A model generated the notes under the pieces. The model saw only the letters and a program-made list of their open reading frames with translations. It made no database searches and had not been told where the DNA came from. Positions 14,864-21,890 of a stretch of DNA of 23,830 nucleotides are shown piece by piece. Source of the stretch: an uncultured Treponema sp. (GTDB taxonomy: Bacteria; Spirochaetota; Spirochaetia; Treponematales; Treponemataceae); the NCBI GenBank assembly GCA_937901865.1, contig CALDID010000325.1:1-23830 (forward strand). Direction: 5' to 3'. Numbering within the stretch: the stretch's first letter is position 1; each line of letters opens with the position of its first letter. Both the position numbers and the translations under genes were made by a program.

Positions 14864-14932
14864 AGCCGAGGGCTGTTTTATGAGAGCCACAGGCATAGGC
14901 TGTTTTACAAAATAAAGTATATACATTATAAT
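14864..14932 (+). promoter_or_regulatory. Repeat units and a strong sigma70-type promoter for glmS
   Basis: After the HD-GYP stop lies AGCC-GAG-GGCT (14864-14874) with tail GTTTTATGA, then a second unit, GCCACAGGCATAGGCTGTTTTACAAA. Its tail contributes TTTACA (14904-14909), exactly 17 bases before a perfect TATAAT (14927-14932). Transcription would start near 14939. AACAGTG (14934-14940) and CACTGTT (14964-14970) with inner CAGG/CCTG form an imperfect inverted repeat over the predicted start, either an operator or part of a leader hairpin. No glmS ribozyme is visible. Confidence 0.65.
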
Positions 14933-14994
14933 AAACAGTGCAGGGAGCTTATGACTCCTGTTACACTGTTATATTTGATGACGGAGAAGAAATT

Positions 14995-16836
14995 ATGTGT
15001 GGAATAGTAGGATACATTGGAGCGAAAGACGCAACTCCTATTTTGGTAGAAGCATTGAGAAAACTGGAGTATCGCGGATATGACAGCGCAGGAATTGCGG
15101 TATATGACGGCGAGAATATCGTGGTCAGAAAGGCAAAAGGCGCGCTCAAAGAGCTAGAAAAGCGCATTGCTCAAGACGTAGTGCACGGAGCAATGGGTAT
15201 CGGTCATACACGCTGGGCGACACACGGCGAGCCAAACGACACGAACGCTCATCCGCATATAAACGAATCGGGCTCTATCGCAGTGGTGCATAACGGCATT
15301 ATCGAGAACTTCGCGAAACTGCGCTCTTGGTTGCAATCGCAGGGCATCGTATTCCGCAGCCAAACCGATACGGAAGTAGTGGCGCACTTGACCAATTATT
15401 TCTATGAGCAGACATTCGACATCTTCCAAGCCGTGAAGCTCGCGCTTGAGAAGCTCGAAGGCTCGTATGCTTTGGCGGTTATCTGCAAGAATTTCCCCGA
15501 CCGCATTGTTGTTGCACGCAAAGACTGTCCGCTTGTCGTGGGCTTAGGAGAAGGCGAGAACTTCCTTGCTTCTGATGTGCCTGCACTCATCGAACACACT
15601 CGCGAGGTCGTCTTCCTTGAGCAGAAAGAGCTTGCCGTTCTTTACTCAGACCACGTTGACCTCTTCAATGCTGACGGTGTAAAGATTATCCGCGAGCCGT
15701 ATCACGTCGATTGGGACGTAGGAGCGGCAGAGAAAGACGGCTATGCGCACTTTATGCTTAAAGAAATCCACGAACAGCCAAAGGCTTTAACCGACACAAT
15801 GCGACCGCGCTTAGTGCGAGATGCAAACGGAAAGGCTGTGGACATTCACTTTGAGGAAATGGCAAACCCTGATATGTGGCGCAATATCACGCGTGTAGTT
15901 ATCACGGCGTGCGGCACTGCGAGCTATGCAGGACAGGTGGCGAAGTATGCTTTCGAGAAATTCGCGCGGCTTCCTGTCGAAGTGGACGTTGCGAGCGAAT
16001 ACCGCTACCGAAACCCGATTAACTTCAACACCGACGCATTTATTGTCATCAGTCAGTCTGGCGAAACGGCGGACACCCTTGCCGCAATGCGCTTAGCCAA
16101 AGCACAGGGCGCGCGTATCATTGCGGTTACAAACTGCGTCGGCTCTACAATTTCGCGCGAGGCGGACGACGTGGTCTACACATGGGCAGGGCCAGAAATC
16201 GCGGTCGCCTCAACCAAGGCATTCACGGCGCAGGTGATGTGTATGTATCTTCTGGCTCTCAAAGCGGCACATATCCGCGGGCTACTCGTCGGCGATGAAT
16301 ACGAGAAGGCTCTCGCCGAGCTTGACGCAATCCCTGCAAAAGTCGAAGAGATACTAAACAGCCAAGAAGCTATACAGAAAATCGCTTCACAGCAGTTCAA
16401 CAAAGACAAAATCTTCTATATCGGTCGCCAGTTCGACAACGCGATTTGTATGGAATGTGCGCTCAAGCTCAAAGAAGTAAGCTATATGCACAGCGAAGCA
16501 TTTGCAGCAGGCGAGCTCAAGCACGGACCTATTGCGCTTGTTGACCCGTCAACTCTCGTCGTCGCCGTTGCAACGCAAAGAGCCTTGTTCGACAAGATTA
16601 AAAGCAACATCGTCGAGGTGAAATCCCGCAAAGCTACAACGATGGTCATCACGCAGGACAAAACAGGCTACTTCGCCGACAGCGCAGAATATCTCGCCAT
16701 TCCAGAAGTAGAAGATGCCTTCGCGCCGATTCTTGCAGTTATCCCTGCCCAGCTTTTAGCGTACTACTGCGCAATCTATCGCGGAAACGACCCAGACAAG
16801 CCGAGAAACCTCGCTAAATCCGTAACGGTCGAATGA
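14995..16836 (+). CDS. glmS: Glutamine-fructose-6-phosphate aminotransferase (isomerising)
   Basis: 613 residues; ATG 14995 with GGAGAAG upstream, because the mature enzyme needs Cys2 (MCGIVGYIG) as its amidotransferase nucleophile; the frame's earlier start at 14938 is rejected. It makes glucosamine 6-phosphate from fructose 6-phosphate and glutamine for cell-wall precursors. N-terminal Ntn glutaminase (1-240): KLEYRGYDSAGIA, HTRWATHGEP, NGIIENF. Then two SIS sugar-isomerase domains: TACGTASYAGQVAKY, SQSGETADTLAA, FYIGRQFDNAICMECALKLKEV, EAFAAGELKHGPIAL, and the conserved C-terminus PRNLAKSVTVE. Full length with all expected motifs. It has its own promoter. The stop codon overlaps a triloop hairpin repeat. 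Confidence 0.97.
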   Translation: MCGIVGYIGAKDATPILVEALRKLEYRGYDSAGIAVYDGENIVVRKAKGALKELEKRIAQDVVHGAMGIGHTRWATHGEPNDTNAHPHINESGSIAVVHNGIIENFAKLRSWLQSQGIVFRSQTDTEVVAHLTNYFYEQTFDIFQAVKLALEKLEGSYALAVICKNFPDRIVVARKDCPLVVGLGEGENFLASDVPALIEHTREVVFLEQKELAVLYSDHVDLFNADGVKIIREPYHVDWDVGAAEKDGYAHFMLKEIHEQPKALTDTMRPRLVRDANGKAVDIHFEEMANPDMWRNITRVVITACGTASYAGQVAKYAFEKFARLPVEVDVASEYRYRNPINFNTDAFIVISQSGETADTLAAMRLAKAQGARIIAVTNCVGSTISREADDVVYTWAGPEIAVASTKAFTAQVMCMYLLALKAAHIRGLLVGDEYEKALAELDAIPAKVEEILNSQEAIQKIASQQFNKDKIFYIGRQFDNAICMECALKLKEVSYMHSEAFAAGELKHGPIALVDPSTLVVAVATQRALFDKIKSNIVEVKSRKATTMVITQDKTGYFADSAEYLAIPEVEDAFAPILAVIPAQLLAYYCAIYRGNDPDKPRNLAKSVTVE

Positions 16837-16900
16837 CAGGCACAGCCTGTTTCTCAGAAAGCTAGAGCTACATGTTGCTTCTCAGAAAGCCACAGGGGGA
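16836..16900 (+). repeat. Hairpin repeats filling the glmS-glnA gap
   Basis: ACAGGC-ACA-GCCTGT (16836-16850, 6-bp stem, 3-nt loop) starts on the last base of the glmS stop codon and is followed by TTCTCAGAAAGC. That tail recurs once (CTTCTCAGAAAGC, 16878-16890) and leads into a partial unit, GCCACAGG, which runs straight into the AGGGGG ribosome-binding site of the next gene. No clear terminator or promoter is seen, so glnA may be read through from glmS. Confidence 0.65.
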
Positions 16901-16905
16901 ACTGA

Positions 16906-18162
16906 ATGGAATACACACAGGAAGAAGTATTAAAGTACGTCAAAGACAACGATGTACAGTTTATAAAGCTGTTTTTCACCGACATATTCGGCACAATGCG
17001 CACAATCAATATACAGCCGTCCGAGTTGCCACGCGCATTCAAGACAGGCATTGCATTCGACGCGAGCGCATTATCTGGCTTTTTGAATATGGAATACAGC
17101 GATTTGTTCGTAGTGCCAGAGGCAGACACGATGTGCGTTGTGCCGTGGCGGTCAGAAAACGGGAGTGTCATTCTTTTCTATTGCAGCGTGCATTATCCCG
17201 ACGGCACAATATTCGACGGCGACACACGCGCATTGCTTGCACAGGCGGTAGAAAAGGCGCAGAAAGCGGGCTTTGAGTGTGAGTTCGGCACAAAATGCCA
17301 ATTCTATCTTTTCAAGCGCGACCTAGACGGCAATCCTACGCTTGAGCCGCACGACCGAGCAAGCTATTGCGACCTCGCTCCTCTTGACGCAGGAGAAAAC
17401 GTGCGCAAAGAAATCTGTCAGACCTTGAGCAAAATGGGCATAGACCCGATGGAAAGCCGCCACGAAACAGGACCTGGACAGCACGAAGTCGATTTCCACA
17501 TGGGGCAGGGCGTAAAGGCAGCCGACAACCTCAGCACCTTCAAAACGATTGTGCGCACCGTTGCCGCGAACAATTCCCTTTTCGCCTCATTCTTGCCCAA
17601 TCCGCTCCGCGATGAAGTGGGAAGCGGCTTTTATGTCAGCTTGCTCATCAAAAAAGACGGCAAGAGCATTTTCGAGGGCGGCACGCTGTCAGAAACTGGA
17701 GGCTCGTTCGTCGCAGGTATCCTCAACCGCATTTGCGAAATCTCGACGTTCTTGAATCCGCTTCCGTCCAGCTATGGCAGGCTCGGACACAAAGACGCTC
17801 CTCTTAGCGTCAGCTGGTCAAGGCAGAACAGGAGAGGTCAGCTCATCCGTATCCCTGCAACTCAAGGCGACGAGGCTTACATTGAAGTGCGTTCTGCCGA
17901 CCCAAGCTCTAACCCGTATCTTGCACTCGCATTGCTGTTGCTGTCGGGACTTGCAGGCATCGAGGGCAAAGAAACGATTATCCCAGCCGCAGAAGACCTC
18001 CGAGCCGAAGCCGCGTGGACGTATGGCTCATTGCCAGCCACCGCAGAAGCAGCGCAAAAGTTAGCCAGAAAGAGCAAGTTCGTTCACTCCGTTTTGTCAG
18101 AAGACATCATCAGAGCGTACACCGAAGAGCGCGCCGAAGAGCCAGAGCTTGGGCGCGTGTAG
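16906..18162 (+). CDS. Glutamine synthetase I homologue with altered metal site
   Basis: 418 residues from ATG 16906 after AGGGGGAA. The whole GSI fold aligns well with Bacillus-type GlnA from memory: FTDIFGTMR, GIAFDASALSGF, the long TLEPHDRASYCDLAPLDAGENVRK stretch, RHETGPGQHEVDF, WSRQNRRGQLIRIPA and EVRSADPSSNPYLALA. Yet ligands differ. The G-P-E-x-E-F metal motif is GTKCQF (K130, Q132), and the His of N-G-S-G-M-H is Tyr (Y243 in GSGFY). The Y-E-A-P glutamate flap is KDAP. E187, E194 and the R-x-P region remain. The C-terminal 25 or so residues of GlnA are missing. Normal ATP-dependent glutamine synthesis is therefore doubtful; a regulatory role or another gamma-glutamyl reaction is possible. 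It overlaps no gene and is followed 14 bases later by an ANTAR regulator. Confidence 0.85.
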   Translation: MEYTQEEVLKYVKDNDVQFIKLFFTDIFGTMRTINIQPSELPRAFKTGIAFDASALSGFLNMEYSDLFVVPEADTMCVVPWRSENGSVILFYCSVHYPDGTIFDGDTRALLAQAVEKAQKAGFECEFGTKCQFYLFKRDLDGNPTLEPHDRASYCDLAPLDAGENVRKEICQTLSKMGIDPMESRHETGPGQHEVDFHMGQGVKAADNLSTFKTIVRTVAANNSLFASFLPNPLRDEVGSGFYVSLLIKKDGKSIFEGGTLSETGGSFVAGILNRICEISTFLNPLPSSYGRLGHKDAPLSVSWSRQNRRGQLIRIPATQGDEAYIEVRSADPSSNPYLALALLLLSGLAGIEGKETIIPAAEDLRAEAAWTYGSLPATAEAAQKLARKSKFVHSVLSEDIIRAYTEERAEEPELGRV

Positions 18163-18176
18163 AGCAGGGGCGCAGT

Positions 18177-18746
18177 ATGGAGAGCGTGCTTATTGTGTCG
18201 AATACGTCAGGCACGATGCAAATCATCTCTAGCCTGCTTGAATCCGCCGTATTCTCACGGGTGGTTTCAGCGGCAAGCGCGCAGGAGGCGAGGCGATATA
18301 TCAAGGAGAGCTCTTTCGACTTGATTATCATCGACTCCGCCTTGAGCGACGAATCGGGAAAAGATTTCGCTCTCCACGCCGCCCGCAGCACGACAGCACT
18401 TATTATTTTAATCGTAGAAAAAAAAGATTTTTATTCAGTAGAAAAGACCACCGAGAACGCAGGGGTTTTCACCTTACAAAAGCCGATAAGCGCGGAGTTT
18501 TTCTATCAAGCCTCGCGCTTGCTCGACGCATCACGGCGCAGATTGCACTACATCGAAGAGCAGAACAAGCATTTACAGCAACAGCTAGAAGAAATCAAAG
18601 TCATCGACCGCGCGAAAATCACTCTTGTGCAGGTGTTACGAATGACAGAAGCGCAAGCACATCGATATATCGAAAAGCAATCGATGGACTTGCGCCAATC
18701 AAGAATAAAGACCGCCGAATCAATCCTCCGCACCTACGAACACTGA
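18177..18746 (+). CDS. ANTAR-domain RNA-binding regulator with pseudo-receiver
   Basis: 189 residues; ATG 18177 is 14 bases after the glnA-like stop, with a weak AGGGG site. A longer frame into glnA has no independent support. Residues 1-120 have a receiver fold: LIVSNTSG, phospho-site-like D53 in LIIIDSALSD, and the conserved Lys in LQKPIS. The acidic pair normally after the first strand is S8-N9, so Mg2+-dependent phosphorylation is unlikely. Residues 120-145 form a coiled coil (YIEEQNKHLQQQLEEI), and 145-185 an ANTAR helix bundle (RAKITLVQVLRMTEAQAHRYIEKQSMD). ANTAR proteins bind paired RNA hairpins and prevent transcription termination; glnA-ANTAR pairs are known in clostridia. It probably controls nitrogen genes, perhaps this operon. 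Confidence 0.85.
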   Translation: MESVLIVSNTSGTMQIISSLLESAVFSRVVSAASAQEARRYIKESSFDLIIIDSALSDESGKDFALHAARSTTALIILIVEKKDFYSVEKTTENAGVFTLQKPISAEFFYQASRLLDASRRRLHYIEEQNKHLQQQLEEIKVIDRAKITLVQVLRMTEAQAHRYIEKQSMDLRQSRIKTAESILRTYEH

Positions 18747-18789
18747 ACGGCACGGACAGTTTCTCAGTAGCATAGCCACATTCTCAACG

Positions 18790-18993
18790 CTACATAATTG
18801 CATAGCTTCGCTGATGAGTATTCGGCTTATAGGAATATTCGCTTTTGTCAGCCGCTTTTATTTCGTCTTTCGCCTCTGGATACGAGAAACGCCTTGCGGC
18901 AGGAGCTTTTCCGTTCGTTATCGCCACCGCCTCTTTCATACTCTGCAACAGCTCCGCAAACATCTCATCGCTCATATACTCTTTATCGCTCAT
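18790..18993 (-). CDS. Short antitoxin-like protein (HTH apparently missing)
   Basis: 67 residues; ATG 18993 with GGAG 7-8 bases upstream, overlapping the toxin's 3' end by 11 bases, so translation is coupled. The start SDEMFAELLQSMKEAVAITNGKAPAARRF matches the N-terminal toxin-binding part of HigA/RelB-type antitoxins that partner RelE-like toxins. In such proteins an Xre-type helix-turn-helix usually follows (about 95-105 residues in all). Here the sequence instead ends in a polar tail (DKSEYSYKPNTHQRSYAIM) with no helix-turn-helix, and the stop lies at the edge of repeat-rich DNA. It may bind the toxin but not DNA. A truncated antitoxin is my preferred reading. Confidence 0.6.
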   Translation of the reverse strand: MSDKEYMSDEMFAELLQSMKEAVAITNGKAPAARRFSYPEAKDEIKAADKSEYSYKPNTHQRSYAIM

Positions 18994-19309
18994 TGTAAAA
19001 CTCCTTTGCAATAGCCCCTAAAGCCTTTGTCTGCTTGTCAGATAAATTATCCGCCACATTCTTAGGATAAGCAAACAGCATTAGTATTTGATTACGCGCA
19101 GTTTTATAGTAGTAAATAACTCTGACACCGCCACTTTTTCCGCGTCCATCGTCCAAACTCCAGCGAATTTTTCTTATTCCGCCGCCACCGACTATTAAAC
19201 TCCCTTTTTCAGGATTCCTAATAAGTTCCGCCTGCAAATCCTTATAAGTATCATCGCTCATTAGGCTCGTAATCTGTTTCATAAAAGTCGGAGTTTCTAT
19301 GAATTCCAT
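18983..19309 (-). CDS. RelE/HigB-like toxin
   Basis: 108 residues. The pattern fits the RelE superfamily of mRNA-cleaving ribosome-dependent toxins: an N-terminal helical part (TPTFMKQITSLMSDDTYKDLQAELIRNPEKG), then the beta core GGGGIRKIRWSLDDGRGKSGGVRVIYYYK and the strand QILMLFAYPKNVADNLS, ending in a C-terminal helix. This spacing (IRKIRW, GKSGGVRVIYY, YPK) is the 'host inhibition of growth' subtype, in which the toxin gene comes first. The start at 19309 has only a distant purine-rich site. The partner is the overlapping downstream gene. The 53 bases between this gene and the ABC operon upstream contain no obvious terminator. Confidence 0.8.
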   Translation of the reverse strand: MEFIETPTFMKQITSLMSDDTYKDLQAELIRNPEKGSLIVGGGGIRKIRWSLDDGRGKSGGVRVIYYYKTARNQILMLFAYPKNVADNLSDKQTKALGAIAKEFYNER

Positions 19310-19362
19310 ACAGCTATTTTATATCCTCTTTCTTCCTCTGTCAAAGCTCTTTTTCAGCACCT

Positions 19363-20097
19363 CTACAATATCGCGCCGAGGAATTGCTGCAGGCGGGGGC
19401 TTTTCGGCTTGGAAAAAATCGCTTCTGGCTCGCCCTCCTCGGCTATCACGCCGCCGTCCATAAACAGCACCCGTGTCGCCACCTCGCGCGCAAAGCCCAT
19501 CTCGTGCGTTACGACAATCATCGTCATTCCCTCTTCGGCAACTTCCTTCATCAGCTGCAACACTTCCCCCACCATTTCGGGGTCAAGCGCGCTTGTCGGC
19601 TCGTCAAACAACAGCACTTCAGGGCTCATCGCCAAAGAGCGCACTATCGCAATTCGCTGCTTCTGTCCGCCAGAAAGTTGGCTCGGGTAGCTTTTCGCCT
19701 TGTCTTTCAGCCCGATTCGCTCAAGCAGCGCATACGCCTTTTCTTCTGCCTGCGCTTCATTCATCAGCTTCAGCGTTACGGGCGCAAGCGTGATGTTCTG
19801 CAACACCGTCAAATGCGGAAACAAATTGAAATGCTGAAACACCATTCCCATGCGGCTTCTTACGCGGTTGATGTCGGTTTTCTTGTCCATAATGTCCACG
19901 CCGTCAAAGACGATGTGCCCGCTCTTCGCTTCCTCAAGGCGATTCAGACAGCGCAAAAAGGTCGATTTGCCTGCGCCGCTCGGTCCGATGATAACGATTT
20001 TCTCGCCCTTGCTCACCGATAAATTCACGCCCTTTAAGATGTCGAGTGCGCCGAAACTCAAGTGCAAATCTTTCACAGTCAAGCAATTATCTATCAC
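19363..20097 (-). CDS. Polar amino-acid ABC transporter, ATP-binding protein
   Basis: 244 residues from GTG 20097; the frame's ATG at 20127 would extend into the permease by 10 unconserved residues, while GTG gives the usual start IDNCLTVKDLHLSFG. It powers uptake of polar amino acids. Walker A GPSGAGKST at 38-46, Q-loop VFQHFNLFPHLTV, signature LSGGQKQR at 141-148, Walker B VLLFDEPTSALDP, and the switch His in VVTHE near 198 are all intact. The GlnQ/HisP class is clear; the substrate is set by the binding protein. It overlaps the permease gene by 11 bases on the same strand. Confidence 0.95.
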   Translation of the reverse strand: MIDNCLTVKDLHLSFGALDILKGVNLSVSKGEKIVIIGPSGAGKSTFLRCLNRLEEAKSGHIVFDGVDIMDKKTDINRVRSRMGMVFQHFNLFPHLTVLQNITLAPVTLKLMNEAQAEEKAYALLERIGLKDKAKSYPSQLSGGQKQRIAIVRSLAMSPEVLLFDEPTSALDPEMVGEVLQLMKEVAEEGMTMIVVTHEMGFAREVATRVLFMDGGVIAEEGEPEAIFSKPKSPRLQQFLGAIL

Positions 20098-20755
20098 TTT
20101 TCGCCATCCTTTTTTCTGCCACTGCAAACAACTTCGTCAGCCCCAATGTCAGAGCCAAGTAAATCGCCGCGCACGAAAGCAGGGGAATCCACGCATTATA
20201 AGTAGAATTGCGGATATTGTCGCACGCCTTCTGCAAATCAACCACCGCGATAAAGCTCGCGACCGATGTTTCCTTAATCATCGTGATGAACTCGCTCGTG
20301 AACGTCGGCAAAATCGTGCGGAACGCCTGCGGCATAATGATTTTCCCCATCGTCTGCGCCCAGTTCAAACCAAGAGACCGCCCAGCCTCCATTTGCCCCT
20401 TGTCCACGCCTTGAATGCCTGCGCGGAAAATCTCGGTACAATACGCGCCAGAGTTAATGCCGAAAGCGATTATCGCCACGACGACCGCGTTGCTCATTCC
20501 CAAAGGCGAAAAGATGACGAAATAGAAAATCATCAGCTGTGTCGCCATCGGCACGCCGCGGATAATCGTCGTATATATAGTAGAAATTGCGCGCAAAATC
20601 TTCGACTTCGACAGCTTAAACAGCGCAAACACGCACCCCAACACGCAGCCTATCGCGACCGCGCATAACGAAATAAGGAGCGTCGTTCCCAGTCCTCGCG
20701 GAATAAGAACCCATCGCCCCCCTGCAATCATCGTATCGTAAAATGATTCTATCAT
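20087..20755 (-). CDS. Polar amino-acid ABC transporter, permease
   Basis: 222 residues; ATG 20755 with AAGGAG upstream. A HisM/GlnP-type inner-membrane permease with about five membrane helices: LGTTLLISLCAVAIGCVLGCVFAL, IFYFVIFSPLGM, VVVAIIAFGINSGAYCTEIFRAGI, and LLSCAAIYLALTLGLT. The ATPase-binding loop is clear: GQMEAGRSLGLNWAQTMGKIIMPQA, the EAA motif of the family. The N-terminal hydrophobic region and RGVPMATQLMIFY are also typical. Its 3' end overlaps the ATPase start, and the binding-protein gene lies upstream behind a palindromic spacer, so expression of permease and ATPase may be lower than that of the binding protein. Confidence 0.94.
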   Translation of the reverse strand: MIESFYDTMIAGGRWVLIPRGLGTTLLISLCAVAIGCVLGCVFALFKLSKSKILRAISTIYTTIIRGVPMATQLMIFYFVIFSPLGMSNAVVVAIIAFGINSGAYCTEIFRAGIQGVDKGQMEAGRSLGLNWAQTMGKIIMPQAFRTILPTFTSEFITMIKETSVASFIAVVDLQKACDNIRNSTYNAWIPLLSCAAIYLALTLGLTKLFAVAEKRMAKSDR

Positions 20756-20767
20756 ATTTCTCCTTAC

Positions 20768-20844
20768 AGACCTCCCCCTCGCCTTCTAGGAGAGGGGGTC
20801 GGGGGGAGAGGTCTAACTGTGCCTGACAAATCCGCCTGAGGCGG
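20768..20844 (-). repeat. 47-nt palindrome and triloop hairpin between binding protein and permease
   Basis: AGACCTC (20768-20774) pairs with GAGGTCT (20808-20814), and inside it CCCCCTC pairs with GAGGGGG, making a GC-rich nested hairpin. Next to it, CCGCC-TGA-GGCGG (20832-20844) sits one base from the binding-protein stop codon; on the minus strand it is followed by ATTTGTCAGG, as in the other triloop units. These may slow transcription or protect the upstream message, giving more binding protein than permease. Confidence 0.65.
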
Positions 20845-21648
20845 TCACTTTCTAACAATAATCACTTGACTTGTAGAATAGTATGCTTGAGAGAAATCGA
20901 CGTTTTTTCTGCGCTCGTCGGTCGCCGTCATACCTGCCGCGATGAAATCGATTGAGCCAGCCTGAAGTGCCGCGATAAGAGCGTCAAAGTTCATATCAAC
21001 CACTTCGAGCTTTTTGCCCAAGTCGCGCGCGATATACTGAGCCATCGTTACATCAAAGCCGACGACCTTTACACCCTCGATATACTCGAACGGCGGAAAA
21101 GCCGCATTCGTGCCCATCTTCACGACTTCGCCCCCCGCGCTTTCGATGTCGGCAGGCAACGTGATTTTTCCGTCCGCGCTCATAAAAGCCGCCGTCAGCG
21201 CGTCATACGAGCCGTCAGCCTTCATCTTTTCAATCGTCTTGTTGATGCTGTTCAAAAGCTCCGCGTCGCCCTTTCTCACCGCAATCGCGTACTCTTCCGA
21301 TGCAAAAGGGGCGTTGACAATCTTCAAATCCTTGTTTCGCTTCACGATTTCTTTCGCAACAAGTTCGTCCAACACAACCGCATCGCACGCGCCGTTCTTG
21401 AGGTCTAACGCCGCCTCGACACCCGTCTTGAACGACTTGACGGTAACGCCCTGCATTTCCTCCGACACATACAACTCGCCCGTTGTGCCAGCCTGCACGC
21501 CGACTTTCTTGCCGACTAAATCTTCAATCGCATTGATTTCCACCTGCGCTTTTTTCGCTCCGCAGCTCATCATACTCATCGCCGCCGCGCCCAGCAACGC
21601 CGCAAAACAAAGGCGCATCGCTTTTCGTGCAAATATATTCTTTTTCAT
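20845..21648 (-). CDS. Circularly permuted amino-acid ABC substrate-binding lipoprotein
   Basis: 267 residues; ATG 21648 with AGGAG 7-8 bases upstream (an ATG at 21663 lies within the site). Lipoprotein signal ending MSMMSC, Cys 29. The family is the bacterial extracellular solute-binding family 3, but domain order is swapped. In usual members GTNAAFPPFEY...VIIVRK comes first, followed by DLKGKKVGVQ-GTTGE. Here lobe II comes first: IEDLVGKKVGVQAGTTGE (41-58), then DAVVLDE, EEYAIAVRKGD (118-128) and the KADGSYDA helix. A linker (155-175) leads into lobe I: GTNAAFPPFEYIEGVKVVGFDV (179-200), FDALIAALQAGSIDFIAAGM, ATDERRKNVDFS. The protein ends at the hinge strand VIIVRK. All usual parts are present once. 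Function is amino-acid capture for the adjoining permease and ATPase; the substrate is unknown. Confidence 0.9.
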   Translation of the reverse strand: MKKNIFARKAMRLCFAALLGAAAMSMMSCGAKKAQVEINAIEDLVGKKVGVQAGTTGELYVSEEMQGVTVKSFKTGVEAALDLKNGACDAVVLDELVAKEIVKRNKDLKIVNAPFASEEYAIAVRKGDAELLNSINKTIEKMKADGSYDALTAAFMSADGKITLPADIESAGGEVVKMGTNAAFPPFEYIEGVKVVGFDVTMAQYIARDLGKKLEVVDMNFDALIAALQAGSIDFIAAGMTATDERRKNVDFSQAYYSTSQVIIVRK

Positions 21649-21718
21649 ACCAAGCTCCTGCAATAAAAAATATGCAACTTCTGTGCATAAATATACTTTT
21701 TTTCCTCCTTCTCGTCAA

Positions 21719-21780
21719 CAGGCACAGCCTGCTTCTCACAGGCACAGCCTGCTTTGTAACTGTCATAGACGGCTTTGTAA
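21719..21780 (+). repeat. Three triloop hairpin repeats
   Basis: CAGGC-ACA-GCCTG at 21719-21731 and again at 21739-21751, and CTGTC-ATA-GACGG (with one G-U pair) at 21760-21772, each followed by CTTCTCA or CTTTGTAA. The period is about 20 nt. They lie about 70 bases upstream of the binding-protein gene. Between them and the gene is an AT-rich stretch that must carry its promoter. Confidence 0.75.
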
Positions 21781-21810
21781 AAAGGGTAGTGCTATAAAAA
21801 AGTATGCCGC

Positions 21811-21863
21811 TTTGTCATTCTCATGCTTGACACTTTGTCATTCTCGTGCTTGACACGGGAATC
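21811..21863 (+). repeat. Tandem 23-nt repeat containing a 28-nt palindromic element
   Basis: TTTGTCATTCTC(A/G)TGCTTGACAC occurs twice in direct succession (21811-21833, 21834-21856), one mismatch apart. The second copy continues into GGGAATCTTTC, completing a 28-nt hairpin element (21836-21863) whose arms are CTCGTG and CACGGG round the loop CTTGA. Two more such elements lie at the right end of the window. Confidence 0.75.
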
Positions 21864-21890
21864 TTTCAAGGCTCTCGCATAGTGCTTAAT

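Noticed and set aside
14933..14994. glmS ribozyme in the glmS leader
   Set aside because: The leader is only about 55 nt and shows a single imperfect hairpin, not the multi-helix ribozyme core.
16837..16905. ANTAR target (paired hairpins with hexaloops) before the glnA-like gene
   Set aside because: GCTT-CTCAGA-AAGC has a 6-nt loop, but the loop lacks the expected A at position 1 and G at position 4, and there is no second matching hairpin.
21110..21853. Plus-strand frame opposite the binding-protein gene
   Set aside because: Ser/Pro-rich shadow; the opposite strand has a lipoprotein signal and full family motifs.
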